Below, piece by piece: positions 21,032 to 33,176 of a DNA stretch of 64,000 nucleotides. The position numbers and the translations under genes are program-made. How positions within the stretch are numbered: the stretch's first letter is position 1; every line of letters starts with the position of its first letter. The DNA comes from Gloeopeniophorella convolvens (lineage: Eukaryota; Basidiomycota; Agaricomycetes; Russulales): NCBI GenBank assembly GCA_022496205.1, contig WTXD01000052.1, positions 62,001-126,000 on the forward strand, read 5' to 3'. Below the pieces are notes generated by a model. That model was not told the DNA's origin. It saw nothing but the letters and a program-made list of their open reading frames with translations, and made no database searches.

Positions 21032-23968
21032 TCAGTCCTCGGAGAGATAGCGGTACTCGAACCGGAAGTCGCTCTTCTTGCGTTGACACCACGAGCCCTC
21101 CCAGTCGAAGTAGACGTACACGCCCTGCTCGTACTCCTCCGTGATCGCCTGCGGCTCCGAGTGCCGCTGGAACCAGGTGAGGTACTTGACGTGGAAGCGC
21201 CACGACTGGCGCTTGAGCTCCTTCGCCGCGAGGAACCTTTGCACACGCCTCTTAGCAACCCTATGCAACTTAGCGTGAGGGCGGGGGGCTTACTGCTGGT
21301 ACGTCCCGGGGAGAAAGTAGAAGACGTAGAAGAGCGTCTCGACGTCGAGCTGCGAGAAGAGCCGCGGCGAGGTCAGGATCGGGTTCGTCGACTGCGGGTA
21401 GTACGTCGGCGCCTGGTACGGGTTGCGCGGCACGTAGTACTTCGGCCTGTCCCCGCACTGCCGCTCAGTACCAGAGCAACATTCAACGACAGAGGCACGC
21501 ACTTCTCGGTGTCCTGCGGCTGTGGCATGTTCGAGTAGCCGCCGTCGAGCAACTTGTGCACCTGATCAAGGTTGCCCATCCGATGCGCCGCTGCACGCAG
21601 AGCAGGCTCAGCACCCTCGCACACGCACGTACCCAATCGCTCCGCAACCCACCTTTCTGCTTCACGTTCTCAAACGACGCGACGAGGTCTGACAACGAGC
21701 CCGGGAACGCATTACGCTGCACCTGCTGCTGCATCGCCGACGGCGGGCGCTGTGCGTCGAGCTTAACGCCTGGCGGGAACTGCGGTTGCGGCTGTGGCTG
21801 CTGTTGTGGCTGCGCGGACGGAGGCAGCGGCGACGCGACGAGCGCCTGTGGATACTGTAGCGGTGCGGGCGAGCGCGCCGGCTCGGGCGTCGCGGCACTC
21901 GGACCTGCTGCTGTCGTGTGCCACGCCCCAATCGCCTGCACGTCAACGGGTGCTGCTGATATCGCTACTGCTGCTGCCTGCTGTGCGCGATCAGCAAGTG
22001 CACGCGACGCCGCGCACGCGCGGATGACGCACCGATGCGGAGACTTCCTGTGCCGGCTCGTGTGAAGCTGGTGGCGCACCCACGCTGTCAGCACGTGTGG
22101 CCCAGTGTGGTGCAGGGTACGAGGGCTCACCCGCTCCGGGCGGTGACTGTGCGGACGCTGACGATGATGGCTCGAGATGCGACTCTGCCTCGGACACCGA
22201 CGGCGAGCCGAACGAGCCATCGGGTTGTTGCGCAGACGCGGATGTTGAGGACAAGAACGGGCTCGACGTCGAGATTTGCGTTAGGCTAGGTGATGATGTT
22301 GCTGCGTTCACCTGCTCCTGCGTCACTATGGGTTCAGGCTTTGGTGGTGCGGGCGCCGGTGCAGGTGCAGGTGCGGGTGTTGGTGGTGTTGTCTGTGATG
22401 ACGCCGATGCTGACGCATTGCTCTGTTGACTCGCAGAAGGCGTTACCGCCGCCGCCGCTGCTGTTGCGTATTTTAATGGTGGTAACGCAGAGCTTGGTGT
22501 CCGGGGTTGTGATGACGGCAGCCCTGCCTTGAGTATGCTCGACATAGGCTGCTGAGCGAAATTTGGATTTGGCGGCGGTTTCGGTGCTGTGAGCCGGCGG
22601 CGCATGGTCAGTAAGGGGAGGGGTGATTTGCAGAGGAGCGGACGCACCTTCGCTTGCTGTTGAGTGTTCTTTATGCCGCGAGTGAGTCGATGACAGGAAC
22701 TACGTCAAATGCAGCACATACTGCGTAATTGTAATGCCGCGCCAGCCTTCTTCATTATTGGGCTGGTCTCCTCGCGTTTACTACTCGACACGCTTTCTTC
22801 GTCATGCTTCTTCGATGGCGTTCGAGGGGGGAGATCGGCTCGGGCTGAGGGTTTTAGGGGCATGGGCAAGGCGACATGTATGCAGGAGAACACACCTCCT
22901 TCACTGCCATCGTCTGAACCATCACTGTCGTGTTCCTCCGTTATTAACCGACCGAACTTCTCTTCCTCCTCGTCGAGATTGAGGTCATCGTACATGCCCT
23001 CATCCTCGTCATAGTCATCGTTCTGTCTCGCTCGATTCAGTCTCGGTGCTTTCACACGCTCAAGTCAAGAATGTAACGCACCGCATTGTCCTCGACAAAG
23101 TAATTTACGTCGTCTTTCAGACCCTGTACTTGATCTGTCGAGAGTGTACCGTTGTCAAGCAGTCGAAGCATGATCTCTAGACGAGATATGTGCCACTTTC
23201 GCCGCTCATTGAGACGCTCGAGGTCTTCTAACCGGTCCTGTGCAGAGGCACCGAACTTGCCCTTCTTGCGCCCGCCATGTTGTAGTGTCTCAATCTCCGC
23301 TTCTGCGGTCTCGACTTGTAGCAGGAGCTCCTCTACGCAGGTCTGTAGCCATTGCGTGTGCTCGAGCTTCTCCTGTGCTTTGGGATCGAGTTTGGCTGAC
23401 TGAATAAGACCCTCCTTGGAGAATGCCTTGGTCTTCATCTCTTTCTCGCAGGCCTTGAATTTCTCCATTTGCTGTGGACATGGTAGCGTCATTAAAAGGG
23501 CCGGGGTGGGGGTACGCGTGCGGATAGAGGTGATTTCCCAAAGCCCGAGGCGCGTCGCCACACGGTATGGCGGCGGCGGCGAAAGGTATGGAGGTCGCGC
23601 CAGGGCATCAGAGGGGCTAGGAAAGCCGCCCTGAAGCACGAGAGAGGATACGCACCGTTTCAATGAGCCTCCGATTCTCAAGTAATGCCGTCTTGTCCTT
23701 GATATCATTACTCGCTACCCAGGTCTTAATCTGATCCCGAAGCCGTTGTAGCTTCTTGATTTGCGTCTTGAGATCCGTCTCAAGCTTCTCCTTCTGGGTC
23801 TGGTTGGTGGAGGCCTGCATCTTGTCGTATATGCTCTCGAAGAGCTCGACGCCCTCCGCGACCTTCTTTAATGTTCGGTCGATTTCCGCTGCAGGTCCGG
23901 GTGAGTTCTGATCATTCAATAAGCCATAAGGAGCCTATATGCGCACTTTGTAGCTTTCTCGCTGCCAT
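21032..23968 (-). CDS. NOT3: CCR4-NOT transcription/deadenylation complex subunit NOT3/NOT5
   Basis: Scaffold subunit of the CCR4-NOT deadenylase, acting in mRNA decay and translation-linked decay. About 11 exons give roughly 750 residues. The first exon is only 22 bases (MAARKLQ plus one base) and joins across an intron to [20 protein letters not shown], the canonical Not3/5 start. The N-terminal domain continues with [60 protein letters not shown] and [12 protein letters not shown], then [17 protein letters not shown] long Ser/Pro/Ala/Gln-rich linker follows. The C-terminal NOT box has [57 protein letters not shown] and [20 protein letters not shown]. The small linker exon near 22670 has two possible acceptors. 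Both keep the frame. Confidence 0.94.
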
Positions 23969-25010
23969 GGTTGTAGTGTCTCGAGACGATAAAAGGTTGA
24001 GTTGAGCGTCGGGCGCTTCAATCGGCGCACACGGTGCTGACGTAATCCTATTTTGGGGACACACCCCAGCCACCTCCACTTCTGTGACCAGCCGGGGAGG
24101 GACCCTGGCCACCTCCGGGCCAGTTCTGGGACAATGTGGCGCGCCCACACTGACCACCAAATCACCCGTACTTGATCCGCTCCCTCCACGGTGGACTCGG
24201 CGGTGATGAAGGTGGAACGTGCACCACTGCTGCCCCCCGCCAGCCCCCGCCGGTGTCCGAGATGCAGAGGGTGCAGACCCAGTACTTCGCGAATACAGCC
24301 CAGATCGAGATACACAGCATACCGTAAGTCCCCATTAGGGCGACAACTGCATGTGGTGACTGCCCGCAACAAGCTCACGGTGCGGACGACGTGCCCCGCG
24401 CAGAGGCAGCACGCGGTGACGTCGTGTTTCAGAAGGTCTCGGAACAGCGAGGTTGAGCAGGGCCCGCCGTGTGCCATCACCACAAATCCTCAACGAGTCG
24501 CGGATCTGATGCTAACCCCAAGAACGGTTCAGGCCTTCAGGGTTTATCTCGGCCTCGGAAACACAAAGCGCAAAGGGGATCAGATTGGGAACACGCGGCG
24601 TTTGGGTAAAATTTCGAAGCAGGGCGCGAAAGGTGTATATACGAGCGCAGGCGCCATATTTATGGCCAATCGCTGCGACCGCCACCACGTATCAATGTGC
24701 CGGGGCTGCCTACTTGACTGCTACTTGGGTGATTTCCGAACAAAGAAAAGGACGAACGGAGGCGCCTAGAGACTGAATTGATGTATGGAAGTGCTTCATA
24801 GATGAGAACAAGGCTGAGACCCGAAACAATAAGAGGACACTGCGTGAGAAGTGCGGCCCAGTCGCTCGTTTGTCTCTGAGTTTGTGACCATCTTGAATCT
24901 GAATCCGAATCGTCTTCTCCCTGTCCTCGTCCCGCGGCTGGTCTGCTCTTCTTTCTCGACATCCACCACGATCTGTACGATTCCCCCCTGGCCGTTGCTC
25001 CTTCACTACT
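23969..25010. other. Divergent intergenic region between NOT3/5 and Bem1-like gene
   Basis: 1.04 kb shared upstream region. Frames inside it are short and motif-free. I see no conserved gene. Confidence 0.45.
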
Positions 25011-27033
25011 ATGAAGGCACTTAGGAAGTCTCTAAACAGCAAGGACTCTCATCAGCCTCAGATATCAACGCCTCTCCCGCCTGTCTCCAAACCCTCGGCC
25101 GCCATCACCCCTCCGCAAAAAGTCATCCGCGCAACAAGCAGCTACCGTTCTCCGGCTCCTCCCCAGCTCTCCTTCCAGCTAGGCGACTTCTTTTATGTCA
25201 TCCGCGAGGTCAACGAGGGAGGTTCCTGGTATGAGGCCCACAACCCCATGACCGGTGCACGCGGGCTCGTACCAAAGTCCATGTTCGAGGCTTTCAACAA
25301 GGGGGCTGCGCCGTGAGTCGTGCAGTTCTCGTCTCTATGCTCAACTGCTCACGCTCGGTCGCAGTAGTCGAAACTCTCAGGCATTGTCGACGGGATCTAT
25401 TAGGTCTCCCTCGTTTCACTCCCCACTGCCCTCAGCGATGCCAAAGTCGCAGGCATTCTACGCCGTCGTCCTCCATGATTTCGTCGCAGAACGACCAGAC
25501 GAGCTTGACGCTAAGGCAGGAGATGCCATCTCGGTCGTTGCGCAGTCGAACCGGGAGTGGTTCGTAGCAAAGTCCATTGGACGCTTGGGTAAGCCCGGCT
25601 TGATCCCTGTCTCGTTCGTCGAGGTTCGCGAACCCACAACGGGCAAGCCTATTTCCGACATCGCCGTGCTCATGGACAACGGCTCCCTACCCCGTGTTGA
25701 GGACTGGAAGAAACAAATGCTCAACTATAAAGCGAATAGCATTGCGCTCGGCGTCCTCGAGGATTCGTCTCAGCCTGCCGTAATCAGCAGCCCCTTTGCT
25801 CCCAAAACATCATCCTTCTCTGCCGCCGCCCCTTCCGCACAGCATCCATCGCCATTCCCCTATCAAGATCAGCGGCGGTCACCCGACCGCCCCCAAACCC
25901 CGACCGCTCTTCCGGAAGGCTTGCTCCTCTCGGCTAGCGTCGTCTCCTTCCACTTCGAGATGGACGAATACTGGTTCCGTATCCACGCGCTGTATCAGCC
26001 ATTTGACCCTTCCGGTTCTTCGTCGCTCCCGCCCGCGAAAGAGCTCGTGCTCTTCCGGGCATACAACGACTTCTTCGACTACCAGACTGCGCTGCTCGAC
26101 GTATTCCCGCGCGAAGGGGGGCGTGAGAGCAAGCACCCGCGCATCGTCCCCTTTATGCCGGGCCCCGCGACTGAGGTTGACGATGCGCTCTCCGTGGTAC
26201 GGCAGTCCGAACTCGACGACTACCTGCGACGGCTCTGCCGGCTGAACCGCTCGACGGCGCGCTACATCCTCGAGCACCACCTCACGCGCGTCTTCCTCGC
26301 GCTCAAGCCGGGCGACGTCGAGAAGGAGGCGGAGCCGCAGTACGAGCGCATGGCCAACGTCGGCTGGTACGAGCCGACGGAGGACCCGGAGCCCGCGTCG
26401 GCGGATCCGCCGGCGCCCTCGCCGATCGACGACGTCGTGCGCGGCATGCAGCTCACGAGCATCGACCCGATGGCCACGTCCCCGTCAGACAGCGACGGCT
26501 CGGACTACGGCGACGAGCCGGACGTCGCGGCGGCGCTCGCTCACGGCCGCGCGCCCCCGGCCAAGGCGCGGGGCGGGCTCTCCGCACCGGGGCACGCGCC
26601 AAACGGCTCGCGCGGGCACGCGGGCGACTCGGGGCCGTACCGCGACAGCGCGTACTCGCGCTCGTCCGCGTCGAGCTCGTCGCGGTGGGCAGGCGAGCAC
26701 CCGGCGTCGCCCGCGCGCTCGTCGGGGGCAGGCTCCGCGCGCAGCGGCGGCGCGGGTGCGCCTGCGATCTCGGCGAGCAACCCGCAGACGGCGTTCATCA
26801 AGATCAAGATTTTCGACCGCATCCAGGACGACCTGATCGCGATACGGGTGCACCCGCGCGTGACGCACGAGCAGCTGCTGGACAAGGTGCAGCAGCGGCT
26901 CGGCGGGCAGGTCGCGCGGCTGTCGTACCGCGAAGCCGCTGGCGCAGGCGAGGACTACGTGGCGTTGCAGCAGGACGACGACGTGCTGTGGTGGCTCGGG
27001 AGCACGGACAAGCACGTCCTCTACGCGGACTGA
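25011..27033 (+). CDS. BEM1: Bem1/Scd2-type polarity scaffold (SH3-SH3-PX-PB1)
   Basis: Scaffold of the Cdc42 polarity module, binding Cdc24 through PB1 and PAK kinases through SH3. Two exons (25011-25312, 25365-27033) give 656 residues. The first SH3 (about residues 45-100) reads LSFQLGDFFYVIREVNEGGS and GLVPKSMFEAF. The second SH3 (about 132-195) reads AFYAVVLHDFVAERPDELDA and GKPGLIPVSFVEV. The PX domain lies at about 295-430 (VVSFHFEMDEYWFRIHALYQ, LVLFRAYNDFFDYQTALLDV, LDDYLRRLCRL). A Ser/Pro/acidic linker follows, and a C-terminal PB1 (TAFIKIKIFDRIQDDLIAIR ... VALQQDDDVLWWLG) ends the protein. Domain order and length are those of fungal Bem1. In exon 2, GC rises steeply towards the 3' end. 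Confidence 0.93.
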
Positions 27034-30000
27034 TGAGCCTGACCTGCGCGGGGCGTAGCGTGCTCTATTCGTTTTCGATTCGTCTTCCTCTTTTTTTTTT
27101 CCCTGCATCCGGCCTCCGTCTCCTTTACCCCCCTTTCACACATGCATATCGAGCCTCTCGGACCGCTACCGCCAGGCCGTTCTTGGTTTTACGTCCCCCC
27201 GCCGCGCATCGACATCGACGCCTGCTCTGCGCGCGCCATGATGAACCCTCTTCGTTTTCCCCTCCTCCCCTCTTCGTTCCCCCTCGCCGCGCATCTTCGT
27301 GTTCTGCCCTGCGCCGCCTCCCTTTTCTCCCCTCTCTCTGCATCCTCCCCCATCTGGACGTATCAATCTTACACCCCACATCCGTATTGTTATCATCTGT
27401 TGTAGGTTCTGGCGCGCCGCTGCGGAGGCACCGGCGGCGCGCCGCCAGCGGCCGTGTTACAAGCGTGTAATCAGCGAACGAAATATGTAATAGAGTGTGT
27501 GTGCGAGCGCAGCAACAGCAGGAGTATGCCCCCCGTGGTGCAGCGCGATGCAGCGTTGCTGGGGTGGGCTGACGGCATCGGAGGGGTCATGTGGGCGGAC
27601 ATGAGGGGGCGTTGCTCCCATCTGCGCATCGTGTCTGCGTTTAGGCGTGGTGATTGGAACACTCCCACACCTCAAAGCAGCGTTGCTTAATACCAAGCCG
27701 TCGGAAGCAGGAAATGGCAGATGTGATTGCAACTCCTCGCCCAGGCACCCTATCAAGCACGTATCGTGGCGCATTGGTCAACACCCCCCGCGTGCTTCTG
27801 GTTCGTGCATCACCAACCGCGACGATGTCCCCTCCTCCTCTGGTCGAGGGCAGTGATGCAAGTGCACGAGTGAGACGCTCTACACATACTCCGTCATCGA
27901 GCGGCGATTATATGATGTATGTAGCACCGCGGGGCCGCATACACCCACTGGCAATGAAGATATGATGAAGTTCCAGGCTGCCAATCTCCCGCCACGCACA
28001 GCTTCATAAACCGGGTAGTATTAGGCCTGTAGGGCTCTCGAGATGGCAGCGGCGACGACATTCCGAGCAATAATGAAGCGCGGCCAGCCCAGAAGGTGCG
28101 TTTTAGCAGCCTACAGGCGCTCATTTTAACCCGATGAGGCGTTTCATTTGGCAGGGAAGGCTTGGCCGCTGGACTTACGCCTCGCAGATGAGCTGGCGTG
28201 GTTATATTTACATGCTACGAAATTAGCACAGAAGGAGGAAGGAGGGGTTCCCAGATGCCTGATAAGATGCGCTGATTGCGGCGCAAAGACAGCTTCATTG
28301 GAGGTGCTCCTCTTCCATGCAGGAGGGAAGCCACGCATTGTAGAGCTGACAGGCAGCAAAGATGAACACCGAAACGGGTGCGATCCCTGGCCCTTCTAGC
28401 TCCGTCTCCAAGGCAGCCAATCGCACTGTCGAGCAAACGTCGGCGCCGCTTCGGTCAGCTCACAGTCAATCACGAGCCCGACACTTGCTGTCTATTCATT
28501 GTGTCTTCCGATGAGCAGCGGATCATTTCCGGTTCACAGAGAAGACTCGGAGGCACCTTGCGATAAGCTGTCGCGAGAAACACCGACTCGGAGCGAGCCT
28601 TGAACACCGCGTGCAGCACTCAATTGGCCGCGTCAAAGGAGGAGTGGGAGCCTGGGAAAGACTGTAAAATTTCAAAGCAGCGATGGAGGGGGTCGAGATG
28701 AGCTGCGAAGATCAAGGAGGGTGGTGATCTGTGTATCCAACAGGTATCTGATATCATCGTGCGTTTTGGAAGATGGAGGGTGGAGTCGCGCTCTGCGGCT
28801 CACTTCGCCAGTACAGTCAGATGCACGGCCTCGTGCGGGATTACTGGAACATCCGTTGACCTGAAGATCGGGCGTGGCCGCCGTTACAGTGCCCGAAGAT
28901 AGCGACTCATTTTCGCGCGGGGAGAGCTCAATGGTGCAGTGGTGGTGATGGAAGAAAGACAAGCACTATGTAAGCGAAGGAAGTGTACGTCATCGCCCCA
29001 CGCTGGCTCATGCACATGTCGTGCACGCGCTGTTTTGCCTCGGACGGCAATCGACCACGACCACCAAGGTTCGCACACACACCGAGTCGTGATGAGTTGT
29101 CGTTCTCGCACACGGCCAGGAACACCCGACCATATCGCACAAGCAGCGCTGGGCCTCGTCCTCGCCCAGACCACGCCAACACACTCCTGGCGCTAGTCCT
29201 GGTAGTATCTAAGCTCGGCCTATCGAATCGCAGGCGCACAGCGGTGCGATCACGTTCCTGCCGGCATGCCTCCCCACGCCCTCAAATTGTCTTCCTACGA
29301 TGTCCGGATCGCGCAGTAGCCCAGCTACTTTCGTTACGACACACGCGCACCCCAACTCGCTCTGAACTTGTGCCTCTCTCTCGCCGGCTTCCATGCATAC
29401 ACGACTAAGGAACATGGGGCCCGCGGTCTTTGCTCGCCTGCTCCTCTCTGGTACCCACGCTCCGTCAGCCCGAACATATGCCATATGGCCGTCACAGTTT
29501 TCCTGACCTGGGCCAACCCTACTGTTCTGCGAGTACCGGGGATTTCTCCGGACGCCCTTGGCTGACGTCCGCTACCTGCCAATGTGCCTCGACAAGATGA
29601 TGCTCCAACGCTCGTCAGAGGGTGCTTGCCCCGCCCAGGCACCGCCACGGCATCTCGCGTCTCAGCCCCCTTCCGCCACCCAATCTTGGGACAACATTAT
29701 CCCTAGCCTAGCGACAATGTCGCCATCCCATCTGCATCATCCTCGGCATCATTACAGTGGCTGCGCACCGCAGAAACCCGACCCAGCGCATGCCACAAAA
29801 CACTGTCTGCGACATTACCCTGTGATCGGATGCGCCCCGTCGCAAACGCTACAATGCTATAGCGTTGGGATCACTTCGCGAGCATATGGCGCGTTCTCAC
29901 GTGTCGCAGCCGGGCTGAGGCTGAACTGTGCGCGCGGTTCCGCGCTTCCATCACGGCATGCATGACCTGGCATCCTAAGCCAAACCAAAGGCACCCCCGC

Positions 30001-30370
30001 ACTGGGCCCCCCCAAGGCCCGCGCCGCGTACGCATCCGGCCCCACCGTCGCGCTGGCACGACGCACATGCGTCGACAAGACAAGACAGGTTCCAGACACC
30101 CGGCACTGCTCCACGCGCGATATCGCCGCGGCACGACGGATCAGGGACGCATATACACGTCGCCGGCCAACCACATTGACCCGCTCAGCGTTCTGTTCCC
30201 ACCACCTGCACCACGCCACGCATATCCTCGGCGCCTCTGCAACTTCTGCTCGCGGGTGATCCCGATCTAGGGATGGAATCCGAACCCCCAGATGGCGCGA
30301 GGGAGGCATATAATACAAGTATGGGACCACCGCTGTCCCCCGCCCGCTTTCCCTGTAACGGACCCGAACC
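27034..30370. other. Gene-poor 3.3 kb stretch
   Basis: Contains the 3' flank of the Bem1-like gene and the upstream region of the second glycosidase. Pyrimidine-rich sequence fills 27060-27400. I looked for splice-linked frames on both strands and for conserved motifs and found none that I can support. No tRNA or rRNA was recognised. It is the longest gene-free interval of the window. A TATA-like element (GCATATAATA) lies near 30306, about 60 bases before the glycosidase ATG. Confidence 0.45.
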
Positions 30371-31777
30371 ATGCGCTCCCTCGCCGCCGCCGCCACCACC
30401 GCCGCGCTGTTCTTCCTCCCGCTCGCGCGCGCCGGGCACGCCCCGCCGCCCGCGCCCGCGCTCCCCGCGCCGCTCTCCGCGTCAATCATGCGCCTCGTCC
30501 GCGCGAACGCGGTCAACATCTCCACGCACAGGTGCGCCGCGCCCGCCGTCCTCCCCCCCGCCCCCGCTGACGCGCCGCAGCTGGGAAATCGGCACGCTCG
30601 CCGAGGCGCTGACCGAGCTCGAGTGGGGCTCGCTCAGCGTGTTCGCGCCGGGCGCGGTGCCGCCGCCGGCGCGGCTCGCGCGGGGAGAGGCGGAGGACGT
30701 GCTCGAGATTGCTGAGCGGTGCGTGTGCACGCGGGCGTCGTGCGCGGGCGCGGGGTGCTGACTACTTGGCGTGCGCGCAGGATCGTCGCGGCGAAGACGC
30801 CCGACACGCTCCCGCTGATCGACGGCGACGGCGCCGTGGGCGACCCCGCCAGTGCGTGCCTTCCCCGCTCATACGAGTGAATTCCAGGCGCTAAAGTGCG
30901 CCGCCAGGCATCGGCGCGTCGGTCCTCCTGCGCAACTGGACGCTGTCCGACAAGCACAACACGACCTTCAGCACCGCCGCGGCCCAGCAGCTCGAGTACC
31001 TCCTGTCCGTCGCGCCGCGCGCGCCAAACGGCGCGATCTCGCACCGCGCGGACCAGGTGCAGCTCTGGGCGGACTTTGTGTACATGGCGCCGCCGTTCAT
31101 CGCGTACTACGGCGCGCTGCAGCGCAACGCGAGCCTGCTGCAGGCCGCGTACGACCAGGTGCGGCTGTACCGCGCGGTGCTGTTCGACGCGGACGTCGGG
31201 CTGTGGGAGCACATCCTGCTCGGGAACGCGACGGCGGACGACCCGGCGCACTGGGGCACGGGCAACGCGTGGGCGGCCGCGGGCGCGCTGCGCGTGCTCG
31301 GCGCGCTGCAGGGCGCGGGCAAGGCGTTCGCGGCGCAGCGCGCGGACCTGACGCTGTGGGTGCAAGAGACGCTCGACGGCGTGTGGCGCTTCCAGGTGCG
31401 TCCGTCCGCTCCACCCCGCCCTCCCCTTCCGCCAAGCCTGACCCGGCCCCGCGCTCGCGCGTGCACAGCAAGCGAACGGCACGCTCCTGAACCACCTCGA
31501 CGACCCGGCCTCGTTCGCGGACTCGGCGAGCACGGCGCTGCTCGCGGCCTCGACGTTCCGGCTCGCGGCGATGACGCGCAACAACACGCTGATCCCGGCC
31601 GCCGCGCGCGCGCTGCGGCTCGTGCGCGCGAGCGTCGACCGCGACGGGTGGCTCACGCAGGCGGTCGACCCCGAGACGTTCTTTACGCCGCTCGTGCCGG
31701 GCGCGCACACGCCCGAGGGCCAGTCGTTCGTGCTGCTGCTCGAGGCGGCCGTTGCGGCGTGGCAGGCGGCGCAGTGA
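30371..31777 (+). CDS. Secreted six-hairpin glycosidase, GH88/GH105-like (copy 2)
   Basis: Paralogue of the gene at 4331. Five exons. The signal peptide is MRSLAAAATTAALFFLPLAR with cleavage likely after ARA. The same blocks recur: SWEIGTLAEALTELEWGSLS, DGDGAVGDPAS, ISHRADQVQLWADFVYMAPP with the probable catalytic Asp in WAD, YDQVRLYRAVLFDADVGLW, WGTGNAWAAAGALRVLGALQ, QANGTLLNHLDDPASFADSA, and TPEGQSFVLLLEAAV near the C-terminus. The W-A-D and GNAWAAAG regions are uninterrupted here, whereas copy 1 has introns there. Codon use is extremely GC-rich, like its neighbours to the right. Predicted to act outside the cell on unsaturated uronyl oligosaccharides; the substrate is inferred. Repeated N-x-S/T sites suggest N-glycosylation. 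Confidence 0.86.
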
Positions 31778-31953
31778 GCAGGCGGGTCCGGATGTGGGAG
31801 TCAAAAGTAGCATTGTGGTGGTGGGGTGGGTATGGACATTACGATTAGGAGGGGGAGGGTAGGGTATGGACATGGGCGGACTCGTACGCATTGAGTACTT
31901 AGGGTTGGATGGCTGTAATACTGTATTTATTAGTTCGGCTTATTGGTTATCGG

Positions 31954-32589
31954 TTATCCTTCACTGTGCGTCCTGTATTTGGCAGGGATGGCGGGGGTGC
32001 ATGGGGTATCATGGTCTGGTGCGGTGTCGACTTTCGGGGCGGTAGTATCGATGGCGGTGGTAGCAGCAGCAATGGTGGTGGTGGTAGTGGGATGGGCAGT
32101 CTCCGCAACAGACTGGCCAAGTGAATGCACTGGCAGTTGTTCATAGGGACGGACAGACGTGGCAGCAGCCGTCGATGCGGAGTCTGCGGATGCTGCTGCA
32201 TCTAGCAATCCATCGGCCTGTGGTATCTCCTGCGCGTCGCCGTCCGCGTCCGCACCCCTGCCCTCCGCAGCCAGCGCAGCGGCCGCGCGCCGCGCCTCCT
32301 GCTGCCGCAGACGCTTCCTCTCCTTCATCCCCTCAAGCATGCGCGCCCTGCTCAGCTGGGACAGCGGGCCCTTCCCGCGACGGCCCTTCTTGCGGCGCTT
32401 CGCGGGCGGCGCGGGCCCCTCCCCCGCGGGGACCTGGACCTGGACCGCGCCGCGCTCGTAGAGCTCGTCCTGGTCCGAGAGCTCGCCCTCTTCGCGGTCG
32501 CGGTCGCGGTCGCGCTTGCGTTTGCGCGGGGTGGGCTGGGCGGTGCTCGGGCCCGCGGTGGGCCGCGAAGCAGCGGGGACGGTCATCAT
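31954..32589 (-). CDS. Hypothetical basic, probably nuclear protein
   Basis: Single open frame of 211 residues, not recognised as a known family. The N-terminal half is strongly charged: a basic run (PRKRKRDRDRDREEGELSDQ), then KRRKKGRRGKGP, a good bipartite nuclear localisation pattern, and MKERKRLRQQEARRAAAA, which looks helical. The C-terminal half is Ala/Thr-rich and low in complexity. The EEGELS motif is common in RNA-processing proteins, but that is weak evidence. It converges on the second glycosidase (177 bases apart). The coding call rests on the charge-patterned sequence and a clean ATG; the Thr-rich tail may lie beyond a real stop or an unseen intron. Confidence 0.5.
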   Translation of the reverse strand: MMTVPAASRPTAGPSTAQPTPRKRKRDRDRDREEGELSDQDELYERGAVQVQVPAGEGPAPPAKRRKKGRRGKGPLSQLSRARMLEGMKERKRLRQQEARRAAAALAAEGRGADADGDAQEIPQADGLLDAAASADSASTAAATSVRPYEQLPVHSLGQSVAETAHPTTTTTIAAATTAIDTTAPKVDTAPDHDTPCTPAIPAKYRTHSEG

Positions 32590-33176
32590 GACGCAGGGCG
32601 AGAAGACGCGAAGGGACGGCGTCTACGCGCCCTTTTTTGTGTGGGCGCTTGGCGCGCGGTGGTTCGCGTGCGTGTTTGTCGGGCGCGCGCCGGGTGCGCG
32701 GGATCGAGGTCGCCGTCATGCTCGTCATGACCCACGTCGACGTGCGGATAGCTTCCGCCCGCGGAAGTGGTCGAGGCAAGGCGCGGGCTGGCTGCGGAGG
32801 GCAGAGTGGGACAGAGCCTCCGGTGTGCATGCTGGCAGTGCCGCACTGTGCGATTGCCAGGCAGCCCAACTGCTGTGCTGTGCCTTGGCCCTTGGGCCAA
32901 AGCTGGGCTGTCGCGGATGATTACGGAATGAAACCCGGGGTTTCCCAAGTGGGGAAGGGAAGCAGTGTGCTGACATAATAATACGATATGTTCACGGCCG
33001 TCGCCTGTTAACAACCGACATCGTCTCCCTCCCCAGTCCGCTCGCCCCGGCCGTTTCGACTCTCTTCCTCCCGACCACCATCTCCCCCTCCTCCCTCTCC
33101 CCCCCAGTCCACCTTCCCCCCTTCCAGGGCTCCCCGGTATACCCGCGCTCAGGCCGCGCCGTCCCCGCAGACCACG
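32590..33176. other. Intergenic, divergent promoter-like region
   Basis: Upstream of the basic hypothetical protein (minus) and of a doubtful small gene (plus). The part at 33010-33170 is a long CT-rich tract typical of basidiomycete core promoters/leaders. No gene recognised. Confidence 0.4.

Noticed and set aside
23969..24780. Possible gene in the NOT3-Bem1 interval (frame from 24191)
   Set aside because: No motif, no conserved splice-linked partner exon, composition like non-coding DNA.
30634..31891. Long minus-strand frames opposite the second glycosidase
   Set aside because: Arg/Ala/Pro-rich antisense shadows; the plus strand has the conserved catalytic blocks.
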